64,000 nt of DNA from Taenia hydatigena (lineage: Eukaryota; Platyhelminthes; Cestoda; Cyclophyllidea; Taeniidae), in contig JADWOT020001867.1 of assembly GCA_036345935.2 (NCBI GenBank), positions 1 to 64,000 of the forward strand, read 5' to 3'. This document shows positions 1 to 11,422 of this stretch, in pieces. The notes under the pieces were generated by a model that searched no databases, was not told the origin of the DNA, and worked only from the letters and a program-made list of their open reading frames with translations. Both the position numbers and the translations under genes were made by a program. Positions within the stretch are counted from its first letter, which is position 1. The number at the start of each line of letters is the position of its first letter.

Positions 1-15
1 TTTTTCGAACAATCT

Positions 16-384
16 ATGTTTTGCTTGACTTTGTATCCCTTAAGTGTTGATCTAAACCATTTTAGAACGGAGGCTTATTTACTCACCGAGTCTCTTCCAG
101 CTTCTCAATGCTTTCCACGTCATGGAAAGGTGCCGAATCAATCATACGAAGCCGTAAGCACTTTTCCTCTTGAAATGCAGAACGAATGGGTTGCATCCGA
201 GGCAGTATTTGAATTGCGTTACCATATAGCTTGCACGAACCCTACCTTACTTTTACCTCAATTGAATTCGCTTTGCTTCTGCCGCAATGAGTCAAATCGG
301 TCGGAGAGTTCGTGCAAAAGACCTGTTGTTTTCGACCTACATAACAGAATATGGAGTCAAATCGTCAGTGCATACACCTCATGA
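16..384 (+). CDS. Unrecognised 122-residue open frame at the left edge
   Basis: An ATG-started frame runs 122 codons to a stop, somewhat longer than most chance frames here. The product is mixed in composition, with several Cys and Ser residues and a motif near the end reading RPVVFDLHNRIWSQIV. No signal peptide, membrane segment or known domain is evident. No clear splice sites bound it, so it could be a 3' exon of a gene starting outside the window or a chance frame. No function is assigned. Confidence 0.15.
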   Translation: MFCLTLYPLSVDLNHFRTEAYLLTESLPASQCFPRHGKVPNQSYEAVSTFPLEMQNEWVASEAVFELRYHIACTNPTLLLPQLNSLCFCRNESNRSESSCKRPVVFDLHNRIWSQIVSAYTS

Positions 385-1582
385 ATAATGCACAAACTGA
401 TCCATCTCCATTACAAATGCTTAAAGAAGTTGTTGTTGAATGGCACTTCGCCTGGCTCCAGTAATAGTTCCTACACTATTACTTTCCTTCATGATTATGC
501 AGTGGGCTTCGTCTTCAGCAAAGCGTTCGACTAAAGGGCTAAAGTGTCTTCCAGAATCGGAAAGCTATGAAGTTATGCAATGGCAATAATTTCGCCAATT
601 CTGTAAAACATCAAGGGAAATGATGGACTGGCATTAAGCAGGTGAATGCAGGTGCTCTCCGAATCGCTCTGCCTACTTTTAAATAGTGACTACTTTTGTA
701 AGATCTGCAAGGGTGTGTCACAGAGCATGCGTTACACTTTTCGGACACTCCTCAAAAAGCAGAACGTTCCAAGTGATTTTGAATGTATGGCAGCCATTCT
801 TAGACCAAATCACTGAATAATGAATTGCTAATGCGGACATTTCCTAATTTAGTAGATTCTGAATGATCGCAGAAAGGGGAAGCGGAAATCATAGTGCGCC
901 TATCGACACTGACAGGTACTCACAAGTGGGTGTGCCATTACATTCAGCACTCTAGTTTCACCAAATCCAACCAGTAACCTTCGCCTTGACATTATGATTC
1001 TCCTCAGTTTGCATGTAAGCAACACTTTAGGTGGAAAACACATGTGCTGTTGTCTGTCCGTTGTACTCCCAACAGTTATTCATTTCCATATGCAGTGCAT
1101 TAATTTTTCCATCACCTAGATAATGCGTCAGGAGATTTTATTCGTAATCATCCCAGATTCACCAAGTAAAACAACTTGTTTTGCTAAAGGATTGTAGCGG
1201 CCAGGAATTTGAGATGAAAATAAAGCAACGAAATGCACACTTTAAGAGTATCAGCTTGTTAAAAACCAGTTGATTGCGCATTAATTGGTTCAGTTGCAAG
1301 CAAGATCAGTAGCAGTCAGAATAAGAGAGATACGGATGTAGCAGGATGTTCACAAATCTCTTAATAAAATGCCCAGTGGGCCTAGACCCATTTGTACAAA
1401 CAGTTCTTCGAAAATCGCGCGTGTGAACCAGGTGGATGAAGGGAAGGTGGTAGATGACCTGAGCAAAACATAGCGACCGCAATGCTGCAAGATATGTTTG
1501 CAGGATCCCCAAAATAAGGAGTACGTGTATAAAGTGAATGTTTTTCATTTTAAACCAAGAGGAAAACCATTAAATGCTGATT
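385..1582. other. No readable gene
   Basis: Only short frames occur on either strand, and none combines plausible composition with splice sites. No repeat or RNA gene was recognised. Confidence 0.4.
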
Positions 1583-2009
1583 ATGATAGACTGGCTTGAT
1601 AAAGCGGCTGAGGCAGAACTTATGACTGCACAAAATGCTGACAGAGTCGCTCTAGCTTCCCTTAATTGATTGATGCGTCAGCACGAATTGTCCAAATTGG
1701 TTCACAGCAATAAGGACCCTAATTTGAAAGCTGACCTCTTACTAGACCCTGCAAGACCTCCATGGACTACGCGACACGCACAACACTTAAATATTTGCTA
1801 AGCAATAAACAGATGGAAAGAAAAAACCGCGTTTGGATTTAGCTGCTAAGGATTTCATGAAATATGTGCAATCAGACGAATGGGATTCAAGGCTTTTGTT
1901 CACCCGTCAACTGACATCCCATGGTATAAGTTACTCACTGGTAGCACAATTGGATTGCCTCAAGAAATTCTACCGCCAAACACGAAATCAGCAATTAACG
2001 GTGTCCCAG
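1583..2009 (+). pseudogene. Decayed or partly recognised gene fragment with one good exon
   Basis: From 1583 one frame reads like protein (LDKAAEAELMTAQNADRVAL), meets a TGA, and continues in the same frame with LMRQHELSKLVHSNKDPNLK and on to PPWTTRHAQHLNIC before a TAA. After an acceptor (ataaacag) a second stretch, 1813-2009, is open for 197 nt with convincing composition (DFMKYVQSDEWDSRLLFTRQ) and ends at a donor (CAG|gttaaa). The first part is broken by a stop and has no obvious donor, so the locus looks like a partly decayed gene or one whose exon limits I cannot resolve. I do not recognise the family. Confidence 0.35.
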
Positions 2010-3324
2010 GTTAAATATCATGTCTCATGTTGAGCTTAAAAACCCCCAGTATTCCACATGAACACCAGCAACCAACACATATCAAGTTGAAAGGCCAAGT
2101 ACCCAATCTACGACGCACCGCGTGTATCATCACATTCGGAGCGGAGGCTCAATTCGAGTGGATAAAGTTCTCTTGGCTGCATTCTGGTCGAAAAAGATGT
2201 AGTGTCTCTGCTTTATTGAAAAGAAAGGGTGATGGTCGATTAATTTATGAAATAAGGAATGTCTCTTTCCCTGATCACAGATTAAGAGGTGATGGTCTTG
2301 ACTAAATGGATAGCTCCATTTAAGCAAACACACCGGCTGTTATACATAGGTGAATGCACATCACCGGTTGTGAGAAAAGGCGTCCCTCAGAGCTGCCACA
2401 ATACTGAGGCTAAATAGTGACCCTAACGGAATAAAGCTCAATAGTCTTTGTCTGGTGACATCGGTACATGAGTAGAATTTACTAGGGTTGGGATGGGACC
2501 AGGGTTTATGAATAACTTACCTGTGCAGGAGCAGATTCGTCAGTCCACAAAATGTGATCACTGATGTAAGATGGTAGATTGCGTAAGCACTGTCTCGATC
2601 TCACGCGCTTTCACTCCTGCCTGAGTGCACCACCGTGTTAAATGCCAATCGCACTTAAGAAACTTGACAGCAATCGTTCGTTACTGATTCCTCCAGTGGC
2701 GGCCATTAGATATTCCGATCGTCGAAATTTTTACAGTCAGAGTTGAAGCCTGTCTCCCTGGCCTTACTGGCATAAATAAATGCAAAATCGATGTATCTGC
2801 GACTCAATACAGTGCGGAACGGCTCATTTTGATTATAAAAAATGTTACTTGATATAATTGTTTACATGCTTAAATGAAATCCGTACAATTTTGAGAGATA
2901 CGCACCGAATCAGCTGCAATAGAAGTAGCGCTACTGCCTTCTTCCCTAGAGAAAGACAAACTTTGCACGATACGTTTGAACACCAGATTTAAAATTGTGC
3001 TCTGCTTTGTCGTCAAAAACCACCCAAAGTTTGATTCATTCTTCTTCTCAAAACGTATTTTTGGCAACAGGAGAGGCTGGGATAATTCAAGTAGCAAGTA
3101 GGATGAAAGGAGCACCATGTTGCCATGACACGCCATCAACTAAAATAGGGGAAACTCTCTTCACAGAACTACTTCTATGCAGTGGGTCGCGACGACAAAT
3201 TATGCACAAATAATATTCGCATTTTAACAAAACGGGAATTTCGCGGCTTGCATCTGTTAGGATTAGTAGATGGATCAACGCTCTATTTGAACACGGAATC
3301 CGCTCACCCATTATGCTCTAAAAG
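2010..3324. other. Mostly unassigned
   Basis: A plus-strand frame at about 2133-2305 (GAEAQFEWIKFSWLHSGRKR) might be a further piece of the fragment upstream, but no matching acceptor phase was found. Opposing short frames at 2.87-3.31 kb look like mutual shadows. Confidence 0.3.
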
Positions 3325-3390
3325 ACCCACTACTAGGGAATAAACCCTCTCTGAGGGTTAATAAAGTGCACTACAAAGTAGTAGTAGGTG
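3325..3390. repeat. Nested inverted repeat (hairpin)
   Basis: An inner perfect stem, aaccctc-tct-gagggtt (3343-3359), sits inside an outer near-perfect stem formed by cccactacta (from 3326) and tagtagtaggtg (3379-3390). The unit could fold as a two-stage hairpin in DNA or RNA. It may be a tiny foldback element or a chance palindrome. There is no coding context. Confidence 0.45.
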
Positions 3391-3930
3391 TTGCCCTATG
3401 CCCTTGTCTGCCTGTTGTAGGTTATCCTTCTCGAATTCAATCCCTCATTTCTGTGCTACTGTTCACCATTAAATTATTGTAAATACCCAATAAACGGATA
3501 CGTACTAGGGTCTTTATATAGTAGCTGTGATGATTTATTTAGTCTATGTAGTGACTTGAAGGCACTTGAGACCTTTGAGCAAACATCTTTAGCTGACACC
3601 ACTTGCATGAATGCATACTGTCTTAATTCACGTTATTCTCAAATAACCGAATTGAGACACATTTAATTACCGCGCACAACTGACATCAGGAAAATGCATA
3701 ACCGAAGTCGTTTTTGCCTCAAAGTAGATAGAACTTGAAGGTATATGTATTAGTAGTTTATGATTAACCAAAATATTGGTAAAACCACCTTGATAAGACT
3801 CGAGGCAAAGTGCACAAATCATAGTAAGCACTTTAACCCGATCAACTCGGATCTATTGAGCCTTCATGACTAACTAGAAAGAGGCCTTGAGAACCTCCAC
3901 ACATTAATTGCCTAATGATGTGGAAATAAA

Positions 3931-4068
3931 TCATAACTCATGTCTGGTGTGAATGTAGCACTGTTTTCGCAAAAAAAGGGCCTCAACTGCGGGTGGTCTC
4001 GTAACATCTGCTGGCAGCTGACGCATTGCACCATGCACCTGAATAACATGCCTTAATGCCATCTTAAT
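3931..4068 (-). pseudogene. Copy 1 of a dispersed coding module (pair with 32.5 kb)
   Basis: The minus strand reads TIKMALRHVIQVHGAMRQLP then ADVTRPPAVEALFLRKQCY. A plus-strand segment at 32511-32640 reads IKMVPRPVIRVHNASAQLPA then DVARPPKVEALMQLREKCY. The two are clearly related in DNA and in the same frame, with the LPADVxRPPxVEAL core preserved, so the sequence was coding when it duplicated. This copy is open upstream for about 40 further codons, but no splice sites were confirmed. The family is not recognised. Confidence 0.4.
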
Positions 4069-4369
4069 TGTGCAACAGAGGTCAAAACCCAAAGAACAAC
4101 ATCTGTTCCTTATAAATTCTGTAGGAATAACTTCGTGCCTTGTAAACCAAATCAGGACACATAAATTGAAAAGCATTAATTTTACACTGCCCAAGGCTGC
4201 AATTGTACGTTACTTTGAGTCAAAGCATAGCCAATTCATTTACTGGAAGCCATTTTCAAAACAGCTTTCTGGAAGTAGTTTGCCAGGCTCATGGCGTTGG
4301 CACCATTTGATGGTTATATTCAAAATTCCCACGTGGAAAAGCTTTGCGGAAGGCGCACGGAGTTGATGT

Positions 4370-7300
4370 AGTTTTGCTACTGACTGCTCAGCGGTAGAAC
4401 TGTACCGTCAAAGATATCTGCAGCAGAGGACTTTCCTCTCTGCTGCACTTAAGAGCTGGCCGTGTAGTAGGAAAGGTGCAAAGGGTTGCTCTTTTAAGTT
4501 GGTTTTTCTTGTCACCGCCCTTACCATAGCACCTAGCTACTCTTCTAATAAGAAAAGCTGTGAAACATCGCTGTGGTTCCAAGTGCCCTGCATCCTGTCC
4601 CCTTTTTAATCATCTAATCAATACACAACAACTTTAAAAGAGCTGCTCTTATCGATCTGTCGGTCAATCGATCAGTTGACACAGATGAGCTGCAGCGATG
4701 CGGAAGTTGAGCGCGCCAATTTAAATTCTTTGCAAAACCTCTCAAAGACTCACTGCGCACATAGAGGGGCACTAATATCTTTTGTGTTGCATGCATTTAT
4801 TTTTTGAGTGCAAAGGCCTTAAGGCAAACGCTACCCAAGCAAAGCCTTTACTCACAAATTTGTGGCAAGCCACTATTTCTAAGAATATATCATTACCTCA
4901 TTTGATGAGATGGGTGGGAAAATCAAACCTAGTAGCAATACCGAGGTGTTTGGTGCTGTAGAAAGCCGACGGTTGGTAAAAATCAGTTGTGATGGCAACT
5001 GTGCAGTTCCTTTATTTAAGTGTACTAGAGGTCTGTACGGATACGCTTCGTCACTGCGTAGGCAAGGTCATCTACATGTACTACAAGGGAGTGTCAAGTG
5101 AAGGAGAAATCAAAGCAGAAGGACTGAGGTGAGCGAAGCGGTTTGAAGCTGAGAAGGTCAAAGGAAGTCAATAAGTGGGCTAACTGCAGCAGCGAGGATG
5201 TCTGTTGCAAAATGAGAAGTAAAGTAAAGGCGCAAATCTTTAGACGATCTGACAGTGGAAGCAAATTAGCTTACACGAGCACACAATCTTTATGGCACAC
5301 TCAAACATTCTGTGCCTAGTCACCGGTCAATCGCATTCAGCCGCTTTGCTTGTGTTCCGGCAAAGAGTAATACATCAAATGGTTTCCAGTTAAATAAGGG
5401 GGATGAATGCACACTGCAAAATGGGTAACCGAATAGAACTGTAGCAGTCCTTAGCCCGACACCGGTTTGACTAGTAAAATGCGTTCCGCCTACGTGAAGC
5501 TTTATCACTGCGGCATTTCAATAAGGAAGTGCACTAGCATATTCTATCTTCATTTTGGAGTACGGGAGTGCAGGCTTAGTGAATGCTGTAAGGTCTTAAG
5601 GGAAAATGTTTTCGTCTTTACACTTAACTGTCACTATTTCTATGCCTAGAAGCCTTAAAATACACCAATGTGTTTTTAGGCGTTTGCGCGAAAACCAAAT
5701 TATAAGTCATCCGAAATGGGAATCATTTTACCCCGATTAATACAAGTACTGATTTGTATGTAAGCGGTTCAGTTCAAATAATTAAGCTCAATTAATTGCT
5801 TTTGCTCATAAACATGAAGTCAGCAATTAGCAATTAGGTTTTGTATTGCATAAAATAGAGTTGTGGATTATCCCTCCTTCTAATCCGGACAAAGCATGAA
5901 TTCTGCACTACATATGTTTGACTTAACTCTGGTCAAATTAAACACAAGCGAAAATAAAGTTACGGGCATTAAAGTTATGTGTGCTTTAATGAAGTGAGTC
6001 AATCTGATAGGCTAAGCGCTTGGATTTGAAACAACAATTTTGTGTGTCAACTTGCCCAGTCTTAAAAAGTCCTTAACAACGCCAAAAAATTCAAGGATAA
6101 TGTTATGGATCCAAGGCGTCAATAAAAATACTTCCCATTATTTGTCAGCGCTAATTGCAGATCATGTTACTTAGGCAGTGTGTGAGTAAAAGCCGAGCTC
6201 TTTCGATGGTTGCAGAAGACATATTAAGCTACAGCACGTTGATAAGCCTCCATAGGCATTTAGAATACTCTAATTTAAAAGAAAATTACCTAATAGAGTT
6301 TATCAAGTGGTTTTAAATTAAATAAAATATTGACAGCAGTAAGGTGGAGGAATTTATACGTGACCGATGGAATCTGATAACAGGAGAGATCCAATCACAT
6401 ATTCCTTTCTGTGACTCCCAAGGATTATAGACAAGTGACACTTTAAAGCAATAAGGCCCTTTATTTTGACACGTAGTTGGGTGTACTGCCTATATTTTAT
6501 AAGATAAAATAGTCCATATTACCAGCGAGCATTAATTTGTTTGCCTTGTGTGCGCCTTGATAATTTGCAGTTTTCATGTTTGTTTACTGATAGTTGAACG
6601 ATACTCAATTATTTGTGTCAAAAAACTGAAATTTTCTTACTGTACAATGAAATCAGATTGCAAGTTGAGTTGCTATTAGTAAAAAACTTGCAATCCTAAG
6701 CAGTTATTTCCCTTCATTCCTGGCTTTCAAAGTTTCATTACAGGCAAACTGTATGGTAATCGCCTGCTTTGCAGTCGGATAGTATTGAGTATGCAATCAT
6801 GCAATACGAAAGGGATTGTTAGCTGGGCTTTTTACATGGGTGCAGTAGAATTCTCCACATGGTATTTTCCCGGATGATCAAAGTCTGATGGCTCTCATTC
6901 TGTTGATAATGCTCTTGAAAGACAGGAGGTCAGATGGTACACTTTGCGTTCGTACGTAAATTGTCCTTGGAATTGTGTATTCCTCGTGGCAACTTTTCTA
7001 ACGTGTCTTTTCGCGCTGCCGATAAAGTCGCTGGATGTAGGAGAGAAGAAAAGTTGCATGTGTTGGTGATGAGCACCTCAAGTCGTGAAGGACAGCATTG
7101 TAAATTGGGCCAACCGAGTAGTGGCGTGAGTAATTTGCTAGGAGATAAAACTTTGCTTTCCGCCATGCTCCCGAATGTATTCAATGTAGGCAGATACTAC
7201 ATTTAGTCAGGCGAAGTATATTTGAATTACACAGATTGCTGTCAGCACATTTTGCTCATTACTCTGTGGGCTCTTACTTAAGCGGTGTTGCATGGAGGAA

Positions 7301-7803
7301 GTGGTTACGTAGAGATAGTAGTGGAAGTAGCTGGGTGTCATGCCCTTTACATACAATCACCCACCTGTCCACTTAAAGCGTCGTGGTTTTGCCCACTCAA
7401 AAGGAAAATTACCACATAAACATGTAGCCATCTAATGAGAAATGGAAGAGGGTATTTAAATAGGCTTGGCGGATTAAGAAGTCGTTATAGTTGTCCTCTA
7501 CGACTTTGATTTCAGAGTAATGTTTTTGCTTTAATGGAATTAGAAGAGTCGTGAGAGCGCGACGAAAAAAAGACGAAAACCAAAAAAAATTGAGATTGCA
7601 TCTGATTTCATTTAGTCATGCATTTTTTAAAGTTGTGCATTTTGATTTGGCTAGATCATGGCTTACTCAACTGCTTCACAGAGAGGTCTGCTTACAACCT
7701 TTTCGAATGTGTAAATTTATCTTCCACCTCGAATTTACTCGCATCCCTATCTTCCAATTCGTCAAATTCACTAAAATATCCCAATGTGCCAAAACTTAAC
7801 TAG
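4370..7803. other. Long stretch without a supported gene
   Basis: Frames of 60-90 codons occur on both strands (for example 6.93-7.2 kb, where both strands are open and shadow one another), but none carries splice signals and plausible composition together. Long AT-rich runs dominate 5.65-6.85 kb. No tRNA or rRNA was seen. Confidence 0.4.
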
Positions 7804-7931
7804 CAATAAAAAGAATTGAAGTAGAACTTAATGATCGAGAAGGCATGAAACATGGCATCGATGACGGTAAAAAGAGAGTTAGGTCGAGTGAACCACGTCG
7901 AAATGGATCTAAAGGGAGAAAATTTGCATAG
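7804..7931 (+). CDS. Candidate exon, charged and basic peptide
   Basis: After an acceptor-like ttaactag, the frame from 7809 reads KRIEVELNDREGMKHGIDDG followed by a basic, Ser/Arg-rich tail (KKRVRSSEPRRNGSKGRK) to a TAG at 7929-7931. The composition resembles the basic tails of nucleic-acid-binding proteins, but there is no domain to prove it. No donor was found, so it would be a terminal exon, or a remnant. Confidence 0.25.
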
Positions 7932-8049
7932 CACATTCTTGATTTTCAACCAACGACTTTGCCGATTACCAGCCTGCTTGTTTGTCCCTCTTCGACTACC
8001 TGATAGCACCTATCCTCCTTTGCAGCTGTACACAAATAATCACCTATAG

Positions 8050-9609
8050 ACTTGGTTGGTAAGTCTCTCTCTTGGCCTATGCTATATATGCTTTGTGCCA
8101 GACTAGTTGCTGGCAGCGCGCTGAATCGAGATGCAGTAATGAGGCTGTATGGGTTCCTATTTATCTTAAAGGTGCAAAAGACAAATGTCCCTGGTGCCTG
8201 TGATGGTGGACAAGGGGTGTTTGGATGCTTGCGGCCACATAAGCTGAAGGCGACTAATCATTAGTGTTGTTGCACCAGCATAGGCTTTAGGGTTAGAGCA
8301 GGAAAATATCATCTGCGACCATGGTTTGACAGGTAGAAGATAAATAAGGTTTGATAAAATCAGCCCGGTTCTGTCAAACAGTTTGGCATCAAGCATGTCT
8401 TACGACGCACCTGCACACTTTGTCTCCCTGATTTTTGCCAAATGCAATTGATTTTAACGTGTTAAATTTGCTTTATGTATTAATAGAAACCGTACTTTGG
8501 CTCTTGTTGGCAAAATTAAACGGAAATCGTGTGCAACACCCTTTATGAAAACTGGTTTATTTGATGAAAGTGCCATGTAAGAGGGTACAAAGATAGGCGA
8601 AATCCTATTTACCACAAAACTAAAGAACATTTGAAGAAACTATGGAAGTAACGGGCTAAAGTGTGAAGAAGGTAAGCATCAGAGATAATAGCAAAAAAAG
8701 AAGTCAGCCGCACTAAGTTGATTTGACTGAGATGTGACATCATGCAAGGTGTTGGATACAATGTATCGGGGTACAAATAAGTAAAAGTAGCTAGGCCGTC
8801 TCTGGCGCACTTTAGCAGTTTATATGCTAAGAAATTTTCGCTATCTTTGGGAAAAGCTCTCATTTAGCGAATAGTTCTGTATTCACGTGCAATGATCAGT
8901 GTAAGGATAAGAAGGCAACTTACCGATTGCCAATGCAACGTCGCCATGTGCGATGGAAGTTGCCAATAACATGAGGCAGAGTTGAATGGGCATTTCTTTT
9001 TGAGAAATAACTTGCATTTACGATCCGTGCACCTGTACTTTTAAATGTGTTGTTAGTTGATGTTAGCCCATGGGCTGCAAGTTCTTGAATTACTAACCAA
9101 CTTGTCCATTCACGCACAAACTATGGAACCATATGTTGTTGAATTGCTTGAGCGATTGCGTTAAGGACACTGCTAAGCACACTCACTGTTACAAAATAGC
9201 TTTCACCCTCACTTTGAGGAGGCTTTTGTTTTTATGATGAGTTGTGACATTGTAACTAGTCAATGTGCACAGCCTTACGCGAAAAATCACGCAGATATCA
9301 TCACCGAGGCAGTGGAGAGGAATATGGTGGCTAAATCAGCAAATGCATATTCACCAGTTGTAATAAATGCAGAATTCAACGCCAAACCTTCGACATGGTC
9401 ATTTGGGATTTGGGATTCTCACGGCAGAAAACTCTTTTGAGTCTCTTCGATGCAGAACACGCTCTTCAAGGTATTGCTGACTCCCGAACATTGGCTAATT
9501 CATACCAGTGTATAACAAGGCAGTTAAGACCATCACATTACTTGTGTATGTTCCACCGTCTGTGACTAATTTAATAGCAGGAGGTGATAAGAATGATCCC
9601 GCAAAATTT
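8050..9609. other. No convincing gene
   Basis: Only short competing frames are present. A minus-strand frame at about 8920-9117 (WTSWLVIQELAAHGLTSTNN) has fair composition but no ATG and no clear splice sites. Confidence 0.35.
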
Positions 9610-9756
9610 TAGCGATACTGAAACCACGCATTGACGTCCTTGATCAAACTAGTTAAGTGAAGTGTTCTACTTGCCAGATGAGCATTATTAAGGTAGTGCA
9701 GCAGAGAGATTTGTCGTTGTTTGCTTCGATTTGACGAAATATTTACCTTTGTGATG

Positions 9757-10115
9757 ATGTGGATGCATTGGGAAACACTGTGCAATGAAGACAAAGAAAT
9801 TTGGCCCACGACTATATGGAACTACCAATAAATTATCAAAAATGCTCTGCACTTACGTTCAATAGGCAAACGCGTGTGCGAATACAATTTAAATGACTTC
9901 GTGCTAATTGTTGAGGCTAATGATTTCCCATCTTCAAGCCCTGAGATGAGGTGAAAAAATGCACAGGCTTACTTGAACTATCTCCCTTGACCCAAGCTGC
10001 TCCGCAGGATAGTGAATTTGGCCTACTTTGCTCCTCCACCTTCTTCTCTGTCTCAGAAGAATCCGTGAAGAGAAAGGGTGACAAATCCAAGTTGCGGCTG
10101 TTCATGGAGGGATAA
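9757..10115 (+). pseudogene. Decayed gene copy 1 (IKNAL family), left outer arm
   Basis: The segment reads IIKNALHLRSIGKRVCEYNL then NDFVLIVEANDFPSS, with a stop and a one-base frameshift just upstream compared with the right-arm copy. After an intron with a pyrimidine-rich acceptor (cttctctgtctcag) a terminal exon, 10057-10115, reads ESVKRKGDKSKLRLFMEG and stops. The right arm (20281-20775) and 60638-60799 carry related copies, so this was a coding gene. The family is not recognised. Confidence 0.45.
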
Positions 10116-11188
10116 GAAGTAGCTTTTCTTGTAATCAAAACGCCCACTGACTAACGACATGCGTGGAACCATCCTTAATGCGTGAAAGCAACTGTTTCAG
10201 TAGATGACCCATCCTCAATAAAACTTTTTACACGCTCCAAGAGAATCCAGTGGCAATCTGTCCAACACATTTCTTTGCATTGCTAAGTGCTTAATACATT
10301 GCACCATTTTAGGTTAATTTCGACTCGGGACTTTCCAGTCACTTTCAATAACTGCTTTTTTGGCTTAAATTCAAGGCAATTTCAAAGTCCAGATGAAGTT
10401 GATGTCATGTCCCGTGTAAAACATGCACCGATTGAGCGTGGCTTGAAGGTACTGGTAAAGACATAATAGCTCTGTGTTACTTGATGGTTACTTTTAAAGA
10501 TTCGTAGGCTTCACTGCCGACCCTGAACATGAACGTTTCTAAGTCAGCATCTAGATTTTGACGCACCTATGCTGACAGCAGTCATTGATGCAGACATCAC
10601 TGCCAGTCGCAATAGGCGCGCTTAATTTGTGACACAATTTTATAAGTGAAATGCTCCACCTGTAATCGAACTCCCTTAATTCATATTTCCTAATCCCATT
10701 ATCGTTTACTACAGTCGGTGGGCCGATTAATATTGCGGATGGACCTGGTTACATGAAGTGAAAACGGACACGAACATGAAGGTGCTTCGTACAAAAGATG
10801 ATACATTACGCCGCTTAACTTAGAAGCGTACTGGATGGGGTTAGCCCCTTTTAGTCGTTTAATATCTGCAATCGTTAATAATCGTGTTTATTTGACACGA
10901 TTAACCCAGTTTTCTCAGTTTGCATTGTTTCTCAAGAAAGGGAAGTTGATTTCTTTTGACAATTTTGTTGTTTGATAGGTATTTAGAATGCAACGCCAAT
11001 CTAAATGTGCCAAAATTAAAAAGAGTTGATGCGTTTTAAATGGACACTTATCCGGAATAGTTGGATGGCAAATAAAATTTAGTAGACTGTTTTGCCATAA
11101 TAAGATACACTAAGCCATTTTATTGAAGTGGCAGAGAATTCAAAAGCGTTGTTTTTGATAATGTGGCAAATGGGTAGGAAAGGGTTTT

Positions 11189-11422
11189 ATGCCCCTGACT
11201 TTTGTAATTCGTAAACTCTTTGGATCGTCATTCCCTAAAAATCTGCCCATTTCACAATTTGTTGCATTAAGAGTTGATGAATCGACAAATACGGCTGACA
11301 GAAGAAAAATTGTCGAAAAATCTAAGGCCATAGCCTTACACCAGCACTCATTGTCGCCCTTCACTAACCAACTTAGTAGTGGTATCAAAATTTTGCATGG
11401 AATACAGCCGCCGACAAAGTGA
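11189..11422 (+). mobile_element. Possible hAT-type transposase remnant (left arm)
   Basis: The frame contains FVALRVDESTNTAD, which resembles the F-x-L-x-x-DEST-D block of hAT-derived (SCAND3/ZBED-like) transposases. The right-arm copy (19077-19310, minus) reads FVALRADEPTNFADIARN. No RNase-H residues beyond this block, terminal repeats or target-site duplications were found. The match is short and could be chance. Confidence 0.2.

Noticed and set aside
6930..7206. Opposing 84- and 90-residue frames
   Set aside because: They occupy the same bases on opposite strands, neither has splice or promoter support, and at least one must be a shadow.
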